Position numbers and translations under genes: made by a program | DNA from: Mogibacterium sp. | Lineage (GTDB): Bacteria; Bacillota; Clostridia; Peptostreptococcales; Anaerovoracaceae | Direction of reading: 5' to 3' | Length of the DNA: 64,000 bases | NCBI GenBank assembly: GCA_017404265.1 | Contig: JAFRCS010000016.1 | Location: forward strand, 124,001-188,000 | Part shown: piece after piece, positions 17,161-25,420 of the stretch | Numbering within the stretch: position 1 is the stretch's first letter | How the letters are laid out: every line of letters starts with the position of its first letter | The notes under the pieces: model-generated | Databases searched by the model: none | What the model saw: only the letters and a program-made list of their open reading frames with translations | Told to the model about the DNA's origin: nothing

Positions 17161-18021
17161 ATGAAGATTGGATTTGTAGGACTCGGCACCATGGGTGAGT
17201 CCATGTGCGAGAACATAATAAAGAAACATGATGATACGGTATACTGCTTTGATGTAGTGGCCGACAAGGTAGAGAAGCTGTCCAAACTCGGAGCGGTCGC
17301 ATGCGGCTCTTCAAGAGAGGTCGCGGAGAAGTCGGATATATTCATTTCGATGGTCCCAAGGTCAGAGCATTCAAGGGCAGTTTATGAGGAGATAATCCCT
17401 GTGCTCAGCGCCGGCAAGACATGTATCGACATGAGCACCATCGACCCGGGAGTCTCCGTGGAGATCTCAAAGGCAGTAAAGGCGACAGGCGCTGAGTTCA
17501 TAGACGCTCCTGTAGTCAAGAGCAAGCCTGCAGCCATAGCCGGCAAGCTCGGCATCTATGTAGGCGGAAGTCAGGAGGCTTACAAGGCGATGCGTCCGGT
17601 GCTGGCTTACATGGGCGAGAACATCATCCGCATGGGAGACAATGGCAAGGGCCTCGTCATGAAGATCTGTCACAACGCTCTCGTTTCACAGATACAGAAT
17701 GGAGTCAATGAGACTCTGACGCTGGCCGGACTCAACGGCATAGACATCCCGCTGTATGCAGAGGCCATTTCGTACGGCGGAGCCGGCAACTGGTATCTTG
17801 ACTCCAAGAAGGATGTGCTCGCCAAAGAGGATTACACCATGGCGTTCTCTATCGAGAACGAGCACAAGGACGTTCACATCTGCCTGAACCTCGCAGGGGA
17901 GTGCGGTTTTGACATGCCGGGCGAGAAGAACGCCGCGAGAGTGTACGACGAAGCAATGGAGAAGGGCCTCGGCAAGGAGGACTTTTGCGCGACTATAAAA
18001 GTGGTTCGTGGAGAGGTGTAA
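17161..18021 (+). CDS. 3-sulfolactaldehyde reductase (YihU-like beta-hydroxyacid dehydrogenase)
   Basis: A 286-residue NAD(P)-dependent beta-hydroxyacid dehydrogenase. The ATG at 17161 follows GAGGT and begins the Rossmann motif GFVGLGTMGESM; a longer frame reaching back into the transaldolase gene lacks support. The catalytic Lys is K168 in GLVMKICHN, with N172 beside it. The substrate loop reads DAPVVKSKPAAIAGKLG. The usual SGG of hydroxyisobutyrate dehydrogenases is missing and K120 falls where YihU has a sulfonate-binding Arg (R123, from memory), which fits a sulfonated substrate. It would reduce sulfolactaldehyde to dihydroxypropanesulfonate (DHPS), the normal end product in anaerobes. 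This reoxidises NADH from the fermentation branch. Confidence 0.82.
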   Translation: MKIGFVGLGTMGESMCENIIKKHDDTVYCFDVVADKVEKLSKLGAVACGSSREVAEKSDIFISMVPRSEHSRAVYEEIIPVLSAGKTCIDMSTIDPGVSVEISKAVKATGAEFIDAPVVKSKPAAIAGKLGIYVGGSQEAYKAMRPVLAYMGENIIRMGDNGKGLVMKICHNALVSQIQNGVNETLTLAGLNGIDIPLYAEAISYGGAGNWYLDSKKDVLAKEDYTMAFSIENEHKDVHICLNLAGECGFDMPGEKNAARVYDEAMEKGLGKEDFCATIKVVRGEV

Positions 18022-18030
18022 ACGTTCCCC

Positions 18031-18768
18031 ATGAATGAATTCTGGTTCTATGTAGTAATACTGTTTTCACATATCATACAGGGGATAACGGGCTTTGCCG
18101 GGACGCTTCTGGCAATGCCTTTTTCCCTGATGCTGGTGGGACCGGCTGTCGCAGTCCCCGTCCTTAACGGACTGGGGCTTTTCAGTGGAGTCTATGTATA
18201 TCTTGGAAACAGTAAGGACGTGGTCAGAAAAGAACTGCTTACAGTCCTTGAGGTCATGATACCCGGCATGATTCTGGGAGTATGGCTTAGAATGAAACTG
18301 ACGGCAAACGAAAGGCTGCTGTTCATCATTCTGGGAGTGATAGCTCTGCTCATCGCGGCAAGGGGTCTCTATGATCTGGTGATCAGAAGAGGCAACGGCA
18401 TGCCGAGCAGCAGATCCGCAGCCGTGCGTTGGACCATGCTCATACTGGCCGGGATCGTTCACGGGATGTTCGTCTGCGGAGGACCGCTGCTCATCGGCTA
18501 CCTTACAGACAGGTTCGACGACAAAGCTCAGTTCCGCGCTACGCTCGGCACCAGCTGGATGTTCCTTAACGGACTTCTGCTTATCGTTCAGATAATCGCC
18601 GGTGACTGGAATCGCTCGCTGCTGGTCACGATGCTGATAGCGCTCCCGGTACTGCTTGCCGCGATGTTCATAGGCGGACGCCTTTATAAACGCATGAGCC
18701 AGAGACTGTTCATGTTCATTACTTATATATTACTGGTCATTTCCGGAATATCACTGTTTCTGAAGTGA
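18031..18768 (+). CDS. TauE/SafE-family permease, likely DHPS exporter
   Basis: A 245-residue integral membrane protein with about eight hydrophobic segments. It has the two-fold TauE/SafE pattern: GITGFAGTLLAMPFSLMLVGP in the first half and VHGMFVCGGPLLIGYL in the second. The family moves sulfonates, sulfoacetate or sulfite across the membrane. Lying nine bases after the sulfolactaldehyde reductase, it is best read as exporter of DHPS, although import of a sulfonate cannot be excluded. The start is the first ATG after the short gap and has no strong ribosome binding site, so it may depend on coupling to the upstream gene. Confidence 0.8.
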   Translation: MNEFWFYVVILFSHIIQGITGFAGTLLAMPFSLMLVGPAVAVPVLNGLGLFSGVYVYLGNSKDVVRKELLTVLEVMIPGMILGVWLRMKLTANERLLFIILGVIALLIAARGLYDLVIRRGNGMPSSRSAAVRWTMLILAGIVHGMFVCGGPLLIGYLTDRFDDKAQFRATLGTSWMFLNGLLLIVQIIAGDWNRSLLVTMLIALPVLLAAMFIGGRLYKRMSQRLFMFITYILLVISGISLFLK

Positions 18769-18787
18769 TCAAATGAAGGAGCAACCA

Positions 18788-20131
18788 ATGAAAGAATTCG
18801 AAGTAATATATCTTCCTATAGGAGTCCCGACATTCCACCTGGAAAGCGCAAGGGAACAATTCAAAGCTTCTTGCGGGATGCTGAAGGGTCTTTGCGATAA
18901 CGTCAGGGTCCCTGATGATCTGCTTTTATCGCTGGACGCGCTTGATGCTTTCATGGAAGGCGCGGATCCGGACCTGATCATACTGCAGAACGCGACCTTC
19001 GCGAACGCGGCCTATGCAGAGACAGTCCTCAAAAGATTTCCGGATGTCCCTATATTGCTATGGGGCCTCAGGGAGCCGGTCATTGACGGCGGACGTCTCA
19101 GGCTTAACTCGCTTACCGGCTCTTACTCTGCCGCCAACATGATCAGGAAATACAGAAAAGAACCGCTGGAATACATTTTCGGTTCTCCGTCCGAGAAGGA
19201 AGTAAAGGATAAGGTGTCTGCTGTGATAAAAGCAGCCGGACTCAAACTTGCTTTGAGATCCCTGAATCTCGCACAGGTAGGCAATACCCCGCAGGGTTTC
19301 GGCTTCGGGAAAGCAGAAGAGCGGGATATGATGGATCCGTTTGGCGTTCACCTTGAAAACATCGCAGCCGAAGAACTGATGGAAAAGGCAAAAGGCTTTT
19401 CCGATGAGGAATGCGAGGAATTCTATGAGGACGCAGAGAAGAGGACCGTGGGCCTTAATGCTGTCCCTGAGCAGAACCGCAGGGACTTTGTGAAACTTTA
19501 CAAGGCATACGCAGACTATGTGAAGGAAAAGAATATAGGCGCGCTCGCATCAAGATGCTGGCCGGATTTCTTCACTGTATACGGAACGCCGGTCTGCACG
19601 GTGCTCAGCATACTTAACGATCTGGGTGTCGCCGCATCATGCGAGACCGATGCGTGGGGAGCGCTTTCCATGTACATGGGAATGCAGCTCACGGGACAGA
19701 GCGCTTTCTTTGGCGATCCTGTGTCACTTGATGAAAAAGAGAACACGATCACCTTCTGGCACTGCGGCATGGCTGCCTGCTCACTTGCGAGAGAAGACTC
19801 AGGCGCTGTCTGCGGAGAGCATTGCAACAGGCACATAGGCCCGACCATGGAGTTCGGATGCAAGGCCGCTGACAGGGTGACCATATTCAGAGTGGGAAAG
19901 GCTCCGGACGGACACTTCAGACTCATGATCGCTTCCGGACAGGCACTCGATAAAGAAAAGCAGTTCTACGGTACCAGTGTCGTGGTAAAGACAGATGTCT
20001 GTGCGAGGGAACTGGTACAGTCAACCATAGAGGCGGGCTTTGAGCCTCACTTCGCGGTCATATACGGAGATGCAGCTGACGCTCTTGAGGCTCTTGGACA
20101 CATGCTGAATACAGAAGTAGTCAGATTTTAA
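18788..20131 (+). CDS. L-fucose/arabinose isomerase-fold protein, likely sulfoquinovose isomerase
   Basis: A 447-residue protein of the L-fucose isomerase-like superfamily. I choose the ATG at 18788, which has AAGGAG six bases upstream, over the ATG at 18773, which lacks one. Conserved blocks include TPQGFGFGKAEERD, CWPDFFTVYGTPVCTVLS and HCGMAACSLAR. Together these hold acidic and His residues that could bind the divalent metal. The family interconverts aldoses and ketoses. In sulfo-TAL operons such a protein converts sulfoquinovose to 6-deoxy-6-sulfofructose. It closes the operon. If the sulfosugar reading is wrong, it would be an isomerase for another hexose. Confidence 0.78.
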   Translation: MKEFEVIYLPIGVPTFHLESAREQFKASCGMLKGLCDNVRVPDDLLLSLDALDAFMEGADPDLIILQNATFANAAYAETVLKRFPDVPILLWGLREPVIDGGRLRLNSLTGSYSAANMIRKYRKEPLEYIFGSPSEKEVKDKVSAVIKAAGLKLALRSLNLAQVGNTPQGFGFGKAEERDMMDPFGVHLENIAAEELMEKAKGFSDEECEEFYEDAEKRTVGLNAVPEQNRRDFVKLYKAYADYVKEKNIGALASRCWPDFFTVYGTPVCTVLSILNDLGVAASCETDAWGALSMYMGMQLTGQSAFFGDPVSLDEKENTITFWHCGMAACSLAREDSGAVCGEHCNRHIGPTMEFGCKAADRVTIFRVGKAPDGHFRLMIASGQALDKEKQFYGTSVVVKTDVCARELVQSTIEAGFEPHFAVIYGDAADALEALGHMLNTEVVRF

Positions 20132-20138
20132 CTGAAAG

Positions 20139-20199
20139 GGCGGTTTTTCAACACTTTGCAACCGCCGGTTGACAGATTGAAAAGCACAGTTGGTAGTGT
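20139..20199 (+). promoter_or_regulatory. Inverted repeat and possible promoter upstream of the XRE gene
   Basis: GGCGGTT at 20139-20145 pairs with AACCGCC at 20160-20166 across a 14-base loop. It is not followed by a T-run, so it is a poor terminator. It is joined to a short palindrome AACCGCCGGTT (20160-20170), whose end overlaps TTGACA (20169-20174). TGGTAGT lies 16-22 bases further on as a weak -10. An operator for the downstream regulator is possible, but the signal is weak. Confidence 0.35.
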
Positions 20200-20282
20200 G
20201 CAACCGCGCGAGAGAGTACTTTTGCATCAGAAAGCAAAAGCAAAACAGCGAGGAAAGCGCATTATCAACAGGAGGCATAAAA

Positions 20283-21275
20283 ATGATATTAGCAGACAAA
20301 ATAATTGAGAACAGAAAGAAAAACGGATGGTCGCAGGAAGAGCTCGCAGACAAGCTTGGTGTATCGAGACAGTCTGTATCCAAGTGGGAAGGCGCGCAGG
20401 CGATTCCTGACATGAAGAAGATAATCCAGATGGCTGAAGTCTTCGGGGTCAGCACTGATTACCTGCTGCGCGATGATATAGAAGCGGCGGCTAATCCGGA
20501 TGTTCCGCCGGTCGATAACGGCCTCGCAGATGAGGTCAGATCCGTAAGCATGGAGGAGGCAAGCGCTTTCCTAGCGCATAATATGAAAGCATCATCGACA
20601 GTATCCACCGGAGTCATGATCTGCATCCTTTCCCCTATAGTACTGCTGATACTCGGAGGTCTTTCAAACAGCGGCATCCTGTCCGCGAGCGAAGAAGTCA
20701 CAGGTATGGCAGGTGTGGTCGTGCTTCTGATGATGGTAGCCGCTGCAGTAGGGATGTTCATTGTTACGGGCCTGCGCGGCAAGGAGTACGAATACCTTGA
20801 GAACATAAACATCGACACTGAATACGGAGTCAGCGGCATGGCTAAGGAGCGCCGTGACGCATACGCACAGGCACACAGCCGCCGTCTTGTTCTCGGTATC
20901 ATGCTCTGTGTGATGGCGGCAGTCCCGCTTCTGATCCTTCTGATGATGGGCTACAGCAACAATTCCGATCTGCTCCCGGCCATAGGGGTATCAGCGCTGC
21001 TGGCAATGGTAGCTGCCGGAGTCAAGCTGATAGTCATGACATGCATCAGGCAGGGAGGCTATGACAAGCTTCTTGAGGAAGGCGATTATACAAGACTGGG
21101 AAAGAAAGCCGGAAAGTTCGACGGTATATACTGGGCTATCGCCTTAGCGATATACCTCGGCTGGAGCTTCTATAACATGCAGTGGCAGACGACCTGGATC
21201 GTATGGCCGATAGCGGGAGTCCTCTACGTGGCATACCATGAGATCATGAAGGCAATCTTCCGCTCACGTGTTTAA
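20283..21275 (+). CDS. XRE family regulator with membrane domain
   Basis: A 330-residue protein; AGGAGG nine bases before the ATG at 20283 rules out the longer upstream frame. Residues 1-66 are an XRE helix-turn-helix (WSQEELADKLGVSRQSVSKWE). About residues 105-325 contain four to six hydrophobic segments, for example ICILSPIVLLILGGL and VVVLLMMVAAAVGMFIV. Such membrane-tethered XRE proteins are common in Clostridia and usually control a neighbouring gene or themselves. It lies between the sulfosugar operon and pfkA, so it could regulate either; nothing in the sequence decides this. Confidence 0.85.
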   Translation: MILADKIIENRKKNGWSQEELADKLGVSRQSVSKWEGAQAIPDMKKIIQMAEVFGVSTDYLLRDDIEAAANPDVPPVDNGLADEVRSVSMEEASAFLAHNMKASSTVSTGVMICILSPIVLLILGGLSNSGILSASEEVTGMAGVVVLLMMVAAAVGMFIVTGLRGKEYEYLENINIDTEYGVSGMAKERRDAYAQAHSRRLVLGIMLCVMAAVPLLILLMMGYSNNSDLLPAIGVSALLAMVAAGVKLIVMTCIRQGGYDKLLEEGDYTRLGKKAGKFDGIYWAIALAIYLGWSFYNMQWQTTWIVWPIAGVLYVAYHEIMKAIFRSRV

Positions 21276-21349
21276 TGGGGTATAATTAACAGACAAACCG
21301 CAGTCCGCATGGACTGATGACATTATGTAAGAAAGACAGGACGGGAGAT

Positions 21350-22315
21350 ATGAAGAAGATAGGAGTCCTTACAAGCGGCGGAGACTCGCCGGGAATGAAC
21401 GCGGCCATCAGAGCTGTCGTCAGATATGCCATCTACTATGATATGGAAGTCTATGGTATCAAAAAAGGTTATGAGGGGCTCATCGAAGGAGAAGTAGAAC
21501 GGCTATATAAACGTTCTGTAGGGGATATCCTGCAGCGCGGAGGCACCATCCTCAAGACTGCCAGAAGCAAAGAATTCGAGACAGAAGAGGGTATGGCAAA
21601 GGCTTACGAGACCCTGAAGAAATACAAGATAGAAGATCTGATAGTCATAGGCGGCAATGGATCTCTCACCGGAGCTAAAGAGCTTTCAGAAAGATTTGGC
21701 GTCAATGTGTACGGCCTGCCGGGAACCATCGACAACGACCTGTCATATACCGATAACACGATAGGCTTCGACACCGCTATAAATACCGTTCTGGAAGCTA
21801 TCACCCGTGTAAGGGACACCAGCTCGGCGCATGAGAGGACATGCATCATAGAAGTTATGGGACGCCACTGCGGGGACATCGCTCTTTATTCAGGCATTAC
21901 CGGAGGAGCAGAAGCTGTGATGATTCCGGAGATAGACTGTGACCTCGACGAGATCTGCAGAAAAGTCAATGAAGGCATTACATCCGGCAAACTCCATAAC
22001 ACCATCATCAGGGCTGAAGGGGTTTCTGTGAAAACTGATGAGCTGGTAGCGAAACTTAAGGAAAACACCAGCAGAGATGTAAAGGTCATAGTGCTCTCAT
22101 ATCTGCAGCGCGGCGGTTCTCCGACATTCCGAGACAGGATGCTCGCGACTCAGTGCGGAATGCGCGCCATAGAGCTCATCCGCGCCGGCGTTAAGAACAG
22201 AGCGATAGGCGAAAGAGACGGGCATATCGTAGACTTCGACATTGCTGAAGCTCTGAAAATGCCAAGAGGCATCGACTATGATCTCTACAAGGGCATCGAT
22301 GTGCTGAGCAGATAG
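21350..22315 (+). CDS. pfkA: 6-phosphofructokinase
   Basis: A 321-residue group I phosphofructokinase converting fructose-6-phosphate to fructose-1,6-bisphosphate. GGGAGAT precedes the ATG at 21350. Key motifs: TSGGDSPGMNAA at the N-terminus, GTIDNDL with the catalytic base Asp, VMGRHCGD, and PEIDCDLDEI. In the nucleotide loop it reads IGGNGSLTGA, so the Asp of the usual GGDGS (D103 in E. coli, from memory) is Asn. TATAAT at 21281-21286 is a candidate -10, but no good -35 is seen. Fructose-6-phosphate from the sulfo-TAL transaldolase would feed this step. A strong hairpin follows the stop. Confidence 0.93.
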   Translation: MKKIGVLTSGGDSPGMNAAIRAVVRYAIYYDMEVYGIKKGYEGLIEGEVERLYKRSVGDILQRGGTILKTARSKEFETEEGMAKAYETLKKYKIEDLIVIGGNGSLTGAKELSERFGVNVYGLPGTIDNDLSYTDNTIGFDTAINTVLEAITRVRDTSSAHERTCIIEVMGRHCGDIALYSGITGGAEAVMIPEIDCDLDEICRKVNEGITSGKLHNTIIRAEGVSVKTDELVAKLKENTSRDVKVIVLSYLQRGGSPTFRDRMLATQCGMRAIELIRAGVKNRAIGERDGHIVDFDIAEALKMPRGIDYDLYKGIDVLSR

Positions 22316-22328
22316 AACCAGCTACAGT

Positions 22329-22357
22329 CCGGCCTGCGAAAGCAGGCCGGTTATTAT
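22329..22357 (+). terminator. Terminator after pfkA
   Basis: A nine-base GC-rich stem (CCGGCCTGC/GCAGGCCGG) with a GAAA loop ends in an interrupted TTATTATTT tract. Confidence 0.8.
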
Positions 22358-22390
22358 TTGCAAAATTCCTATTAATACCGTGGGAAAAAC

Positions 22391-22441
22391 TTGACAAGCT
22401 GTAGGTAATTAGATTTAACTAACATAGTTAGATAATACTAA
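22391..22441 (+). promoter_or_regulatory. feo promoter with tandem DtxR/IdeR-like operator
   Basis: TTGACA at 22391-22396 is followed after 17 bases by TTTAAC as -10. The -10 lies inside a tandem pair of identical-pattern palindromes, TTAG-N6-CTAA, at 22409-22422 and 22428-22441. A third palindrome, CTAAC-ATA-GTTAG, bridges them (22419-22431). The half-sites resemble the TTAGG/CCTAA arms of DtxR/IdeR/MntR boxes. Because feoA starts 24 bases downstream, iron-dependent repression by a DtxR-family protein is the natural reading. The protein itself is not encoded in this window. Confidence 0.7.
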
Positions 22442-22464
22442 TTATATACAAAGGAGCCAGAAAT

Positions 22465-22761
22465 ATGTTTGCGCAGATCACCCTGAACAACAGAACAAAG
22501 GCATCCGTACCGGCCGCCAAGGCTGAAGCGGCTGGGACGGAGAAAAAACGCACATTGATCAACGCAGAGCCGGGACAGACATACATCATCAAAGAGATCA
22601 ATACGGAAGATGATGAAATGAATTCATTCCTGTTCAGGCTTGGCTGTTATCCGGGAGAGCCTATCACTCTTATCTCCAAAAAGAGAAAGAGCTGTATTGT
22701 CGTGATCAAAGACGGCAGATACAACCTCGATCAGATGCTCTCCGAAGCGATCATCATATAG
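22465..22761 (+). CDS. feoA: FeoA-family protein with N-terminal extension
   Basis: A 98-residue protein. Residues 30-98 are a FeoA SH3-like domain (LINAEPGQTYIIKEI, FRLGCYPGEPITLISKKRK). FeoA is a small cytosolic partner of the ferrous iron transporter FeoB. About 28 polar, Ala/Lys-rich residues precede the domain, which most FeoA proteins lack. AAGGAG upstream fixes the start. Forty bases after the stop comes a 24-codon remnant of a feoB gene, suggesting this was once a normal feoA-feoB operon. Confidence 0.85.
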   Translation: MFAQITLNNRTKASVPAAKAEAAGTEKKRTLINAEPGQTYIIKEINTEDDEMNSFLFRLGCYPGEPITLISKKRKSCIVVIKDGRYNLDQMLSEAIII

Positions 22762-22800
22762 ATCATAAAAAGGAAATGTATATATAAAGGAGGTACTTCT

Positions 22801-22875
22801 ATGAGAATTGCTTTTGCCGGTAATCCAAACAGCGGCAAAACAACAGCTGCGGCTAAAGACACGCAGTTGCAGTAA
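22801..22875 (+). pseudogene. feoB: 24-codon remnant of a feoB gene
   Basis: A perfect ribosome binding site (AAAGGAGGT, 22786-22794) leads an ATG whose first 15 codons read MRIAFAGNPNSGKTT, the N-terminus and G1/P-loop of FeoB. After nine more codons the frame ends at TAA, and a 12-base-pair terminator begins on that codon. The rest of the GTPase and the membrane domain are gone. The simplest explanation is an internal deletion that joined the start of feoB to its terminator. A short translated leader is the alternative. Confidence 0.7.
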
Positions 22876-22911
22876 GAGCCCGGGCAGGGTGATATGCCCG
22901 GGCTCTTTTTC
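22875..22911 (+). terminator. Strong terminator after the feoB remnant
   Basis: A 12-base-pair stem (AGAGCCCGGGCA/TGCCCGGGCTCT) with an eight-base loop is followed by six T. It should end the feoA transcript before the downstream feoA-feoB fusion. Confidence 0.95.
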
Positions 22912-22985
22912 TGTTGCAGGATTGAAAGAAAGATGGATTTGTGAGATTATTCGTGTGTAGATATATTTAACTGATTTTTAGAGAT

Positions 22986-25334
22986 ATGAAACTAAGCGAT
23001 CTAAAACAGGAACAATCAGCGATAATAGAATCGGTCGGAGGCGAGGGCGCCCTTCGTCAGCATCTGCTGGACATGGGAGTCATACCGGGAGCGCAGGTAA
23101 AGCTCATAAAGTTTGCTCCCATGGGAGATCCGATCGAAGTACGTATACATGGGTACGAACTGACCCTTCGTATTTCGGATGCAAAACAGATAGAGATAAC
23201 ACCGGTCCATGAAGGCCCGGGCGTGAAGAGTGATCCGGCTGACCGCAAAGGCGAGGCGGAGCATCCGGGTCTCGGTGAAGAAGGAAGATACCACGAGAAA
23301 GAAGGAGAGGATCCTCTCCCTGACGGAACAAAGCTCACCTTTGCGCTGGTAGGCAACCAGAACAGCGGCAAGACGACGCTTTTCAATCAGCTGACGGGAT
23401 CGAATCAGCACGTAGGCAACTTCCCGGGAGTCACGGTCGACCGCAAGGACGGCGTGATAAAAGGATACCCTAACACCCTTATCACAGACCTTCCGGGCAT
23501 ATACTCGATGTCGCCGTATTCGGGCGAGGAGATAGTATCAAGGGACTTTGTCCTGAAAGAGAAACCTAAGGCGATAATCAATATACTCGATGTCACCAGC
23601 ATAGACAGAAGTCTGTACCTGACAATGCAGCTTCTCGAAATGGGACTGCCGATGGTCGTGGCTCTCAACATGATGGACGAGATGACGGGAAATGGAGGCT
23701 CTGTAGACATCAACCGCATGGAGCAGATGCTGGGCGTACCGGTAGTACCTATCTCGGCGGCACAGAATCAGGGTGTCGATGAGCTTGTAAGCCACGCGGT
23801 ACACGTTGCAAAGTACCAGGAGGGCCCGCTCAGGCAAGACTTCTGCGACAGCACCGACAATGGAGGAGCCGTGCACCGCTGCATTCATGCAGTCATCCAT
23901 CTCATTGAGGACCATGCGCAAAGAGCCGGCATACCTCTTCGATTTGCAGCGGCAAAGTTGATCGAAGGCGATGAGCTCATACTTGAGCAACTGGGTCTCG
24001 ATCAGAACGAGAAGGAGATGCTGGAACACATCGTTCTTCAGATGGAAAACGAACGCGGACTCGACAGAAGCGCGGCGATGGCTGACATGCGCTATTCTTT
24101 CATATATAAAGTCTGCGACGGATGCATCACAAGACCTAAAGAGAGTAAGGAGCATATAAGAAGCAGTAACGCCGACAATATTCTGACTGGCAAATATACG
24201 GCAATACCGGTATTCATAGCGGTTATGGCAGCCGTATTCTTCCTGACATTCGCTGTGATAGGGCCGTTCCTGCAGGGACTGCTCGAGAGCGGCATAGATG
24301 CCCTTGGCTCAGGTGTCGAGAGAGCAATGACCGCAGCCAATGTGAACCCGGCTATCAGCAGCCTTGTGATGGACGGCATCTTTGAAGGCGTCGGAAGCGT
24401 GCTCAGCTTCCTGCCGATAATCGTGACGATGTTCTTTTTCCTGTCGCTTCTCGAAGACAGCGGCTACATCGCCAGAGTAGCATTCGTGATGGACAAGCCT
24501 CTGCGTAAGATAGGACTTTCAGGTCGAAGCATAGTGCCTATGCTGATCGGTTTCGGCTGCACGGTGCCTGCCGTCATGGCGACACGCACTCTGCCTAGCT
24601 CGAGAGACAGGCGCATGACCATACTGCTGACGCCATTCATGACATGCACGGCGAAGCTTCCGATCTACGGCTTCTTCGTTAACGCGTTTTTCCCGGGCAG
24701 AGGCTGGTGGATAATAACAGCTCTCTATCTGCTGGGCATCGTATCCGGCATACTTTCGGCCCTATTCCTCAAGAACACTCTGTTCAAAGGTGAGGCCGTA
24801 CCGCTGGTCATGGAGCTTCCTAATTACAGGCTGCCTTCTGCAAAGAATGTCGGACATTTGATATGGGACAAGTCCAAGGACTTCCTCCAGAGAGCGTTTT
24901 CGGTGATCCTCATCGCGACAATAGTCGTGTGGTTCCTGCAAAGCTTCAGTTTCAGCTTCAATATGGTGGCTGACGCGCAGGATTCGATGCTGGCGGCCAT
25001 AGCGGGCGTTCTGGCCCCTGTATTCAGGCCTGTAGGTCTTGGGGACTGGCGCATAGTTACAGCCCTTATAAGCGGATTTATGGCCAAGGAGAGCGTTGTA
25101 GCAACCATGAACGTGCTCTTTGCCGGCGGAGTAGCTGCTGCTCTTACATCCCTTACAGCGGCTTCCATGCTGGTATTCAGCCTGCTGTATACACCTTGTG
25201 TTGCAGCAGTGGCAGCCATCAAAAGAGAACTCGGAGGAGGATGGGCACTTTACGTTGTGCTTTGTCAATGCGCCATTGCCTGGGTCGCCGCACTGATAAT
25301 ACGCCTTATAGGGTTATCGATCGGCCTGGGATAG
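22986..25334 (+). CDS. feoB: FeoA-FeoB fusion, ferrous iron transporter
   Basis: A 782-residue inner-membrane Fe2+ transporter. Residues 1-75 are a FeoA domain (LRQHLLDMGVIPGAQVKLI). A charged linker of about 35 residues follows. The G-protein domain starts with GNQNSGKTTLFNQLTG and continues with NFPGVTVDRK (switch I) and DLPGIYSMSPYSGEE (G3). The membrane part has two Gate motifs, visible around PMLIGFGCTVPAVMATRTL and the later LLYTPCVAAVAAIKREL. The length fits FeoA plus a full FeoB. The ribosome binding site is weak; the upstream 70 bases are AT-rich and may hold a promoter I cannot define. Convergent terminators lie between it and the LysR gene. Confidence 0.95.
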   Translation: MKLSDLKQEQSAIIESVGGEGALRQHLLDMGVIPGAQVKLIKFAPMGDPIEVRIHGYELTLRISDAKQIEITPVHEGPGVKSDPADRKGEAEHPGLGEEGRYHEKEGEDPLPDGTKLTFALVGNQNSGKTTLFNQLTGSNQHVGNFPGVTVDRKDGVIKGYPNTLITDLPGIYSMSPYSGEEIVSRDFVLKEKPKAIINILDVTSIDRSLYLTMQLLEMGLPMVVALNMMDEMTGNGGSVDINRMEQMLGVPVVPISAAQNQGVDELVSHAVHVAKYQEGPLRQDFCDSTDNGGAVHRCIHAVIHLIEDHAQRAGIPLRFAAAKLIEGDELILEQLGLDQNEKEMLEHIVLQMENERGLDRSAAMADMRYSFIYKVCDGCITRPKESKEHIRSSNADNILTGKYTAIPVFIAVMAAVFFLTFAVIGPFLQGLLESGIDALGSGVERAMTAANVNPAISSLVMDGIFEGVGSVLSFLPIIVTMFFFLSLLEDSGYIARVAFVMDKPLRKIGLSGRSIVPMLIGFGCTVPAVMATRTLPSSRDRRMTILLTPFMTCTAKLPIYGFFVNAFFPGRGWWIITALYLLGIVSGILSALFLKNTLFKGEAVPLVMELPNYRLPSAKNVGHLIWDKSKDFLQRAFSVILIATIVVWFLQSFSFSFNMVADAQDSMLAAIAGVLAPVFRPVGLGDWRIVTALISGFMAKESVVATMNVLFAGGVAAALTSLTAASMLVFSLLYTPCVAAVAAIKRELGGGWALYVVLCQCAIAWVAALIIRLIGLSIGLG

Positions 25335-25346
25335 TATCCGAAGCAT

Positions 25347-25373
25347 AAAAATACCGGGCAACCTATTGCCCGG
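25347..25373 (-). terminator. Terminator of the LysR gene
   Basis: An eight-base-pair stem (CCGGGCAA/TTGCCCGG at 25354-25373) is followed, on the minus strand, by TATTTTTA. It lies just beyond the lysR stop. Confidence 0.8.
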
Positions 25374-25391
25374 ATGAACATTCTTTGACAG

Positions 25392-25420
25392 AATACCTGG
25401 GTTATTACTCAGGTATTTTT
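25392..25420 (+). terminator. Terminator of the feoA-feoB fusion, overlapping the LysR 3' end
   Basis: The stem AATACCTG/CAGGTATT (25392-25417) runs into a T-tract on the plus strand. Its right arm covers the stop codon and last codons of the convergent lysR gene. Confidence 0.75.

Noticed and set aside
22375-22464. A riboswitch upstream of feoA.
   Set aside because: The region is explained by a promoter and tandem operator palindromes; no conserved RNA fold is visible.
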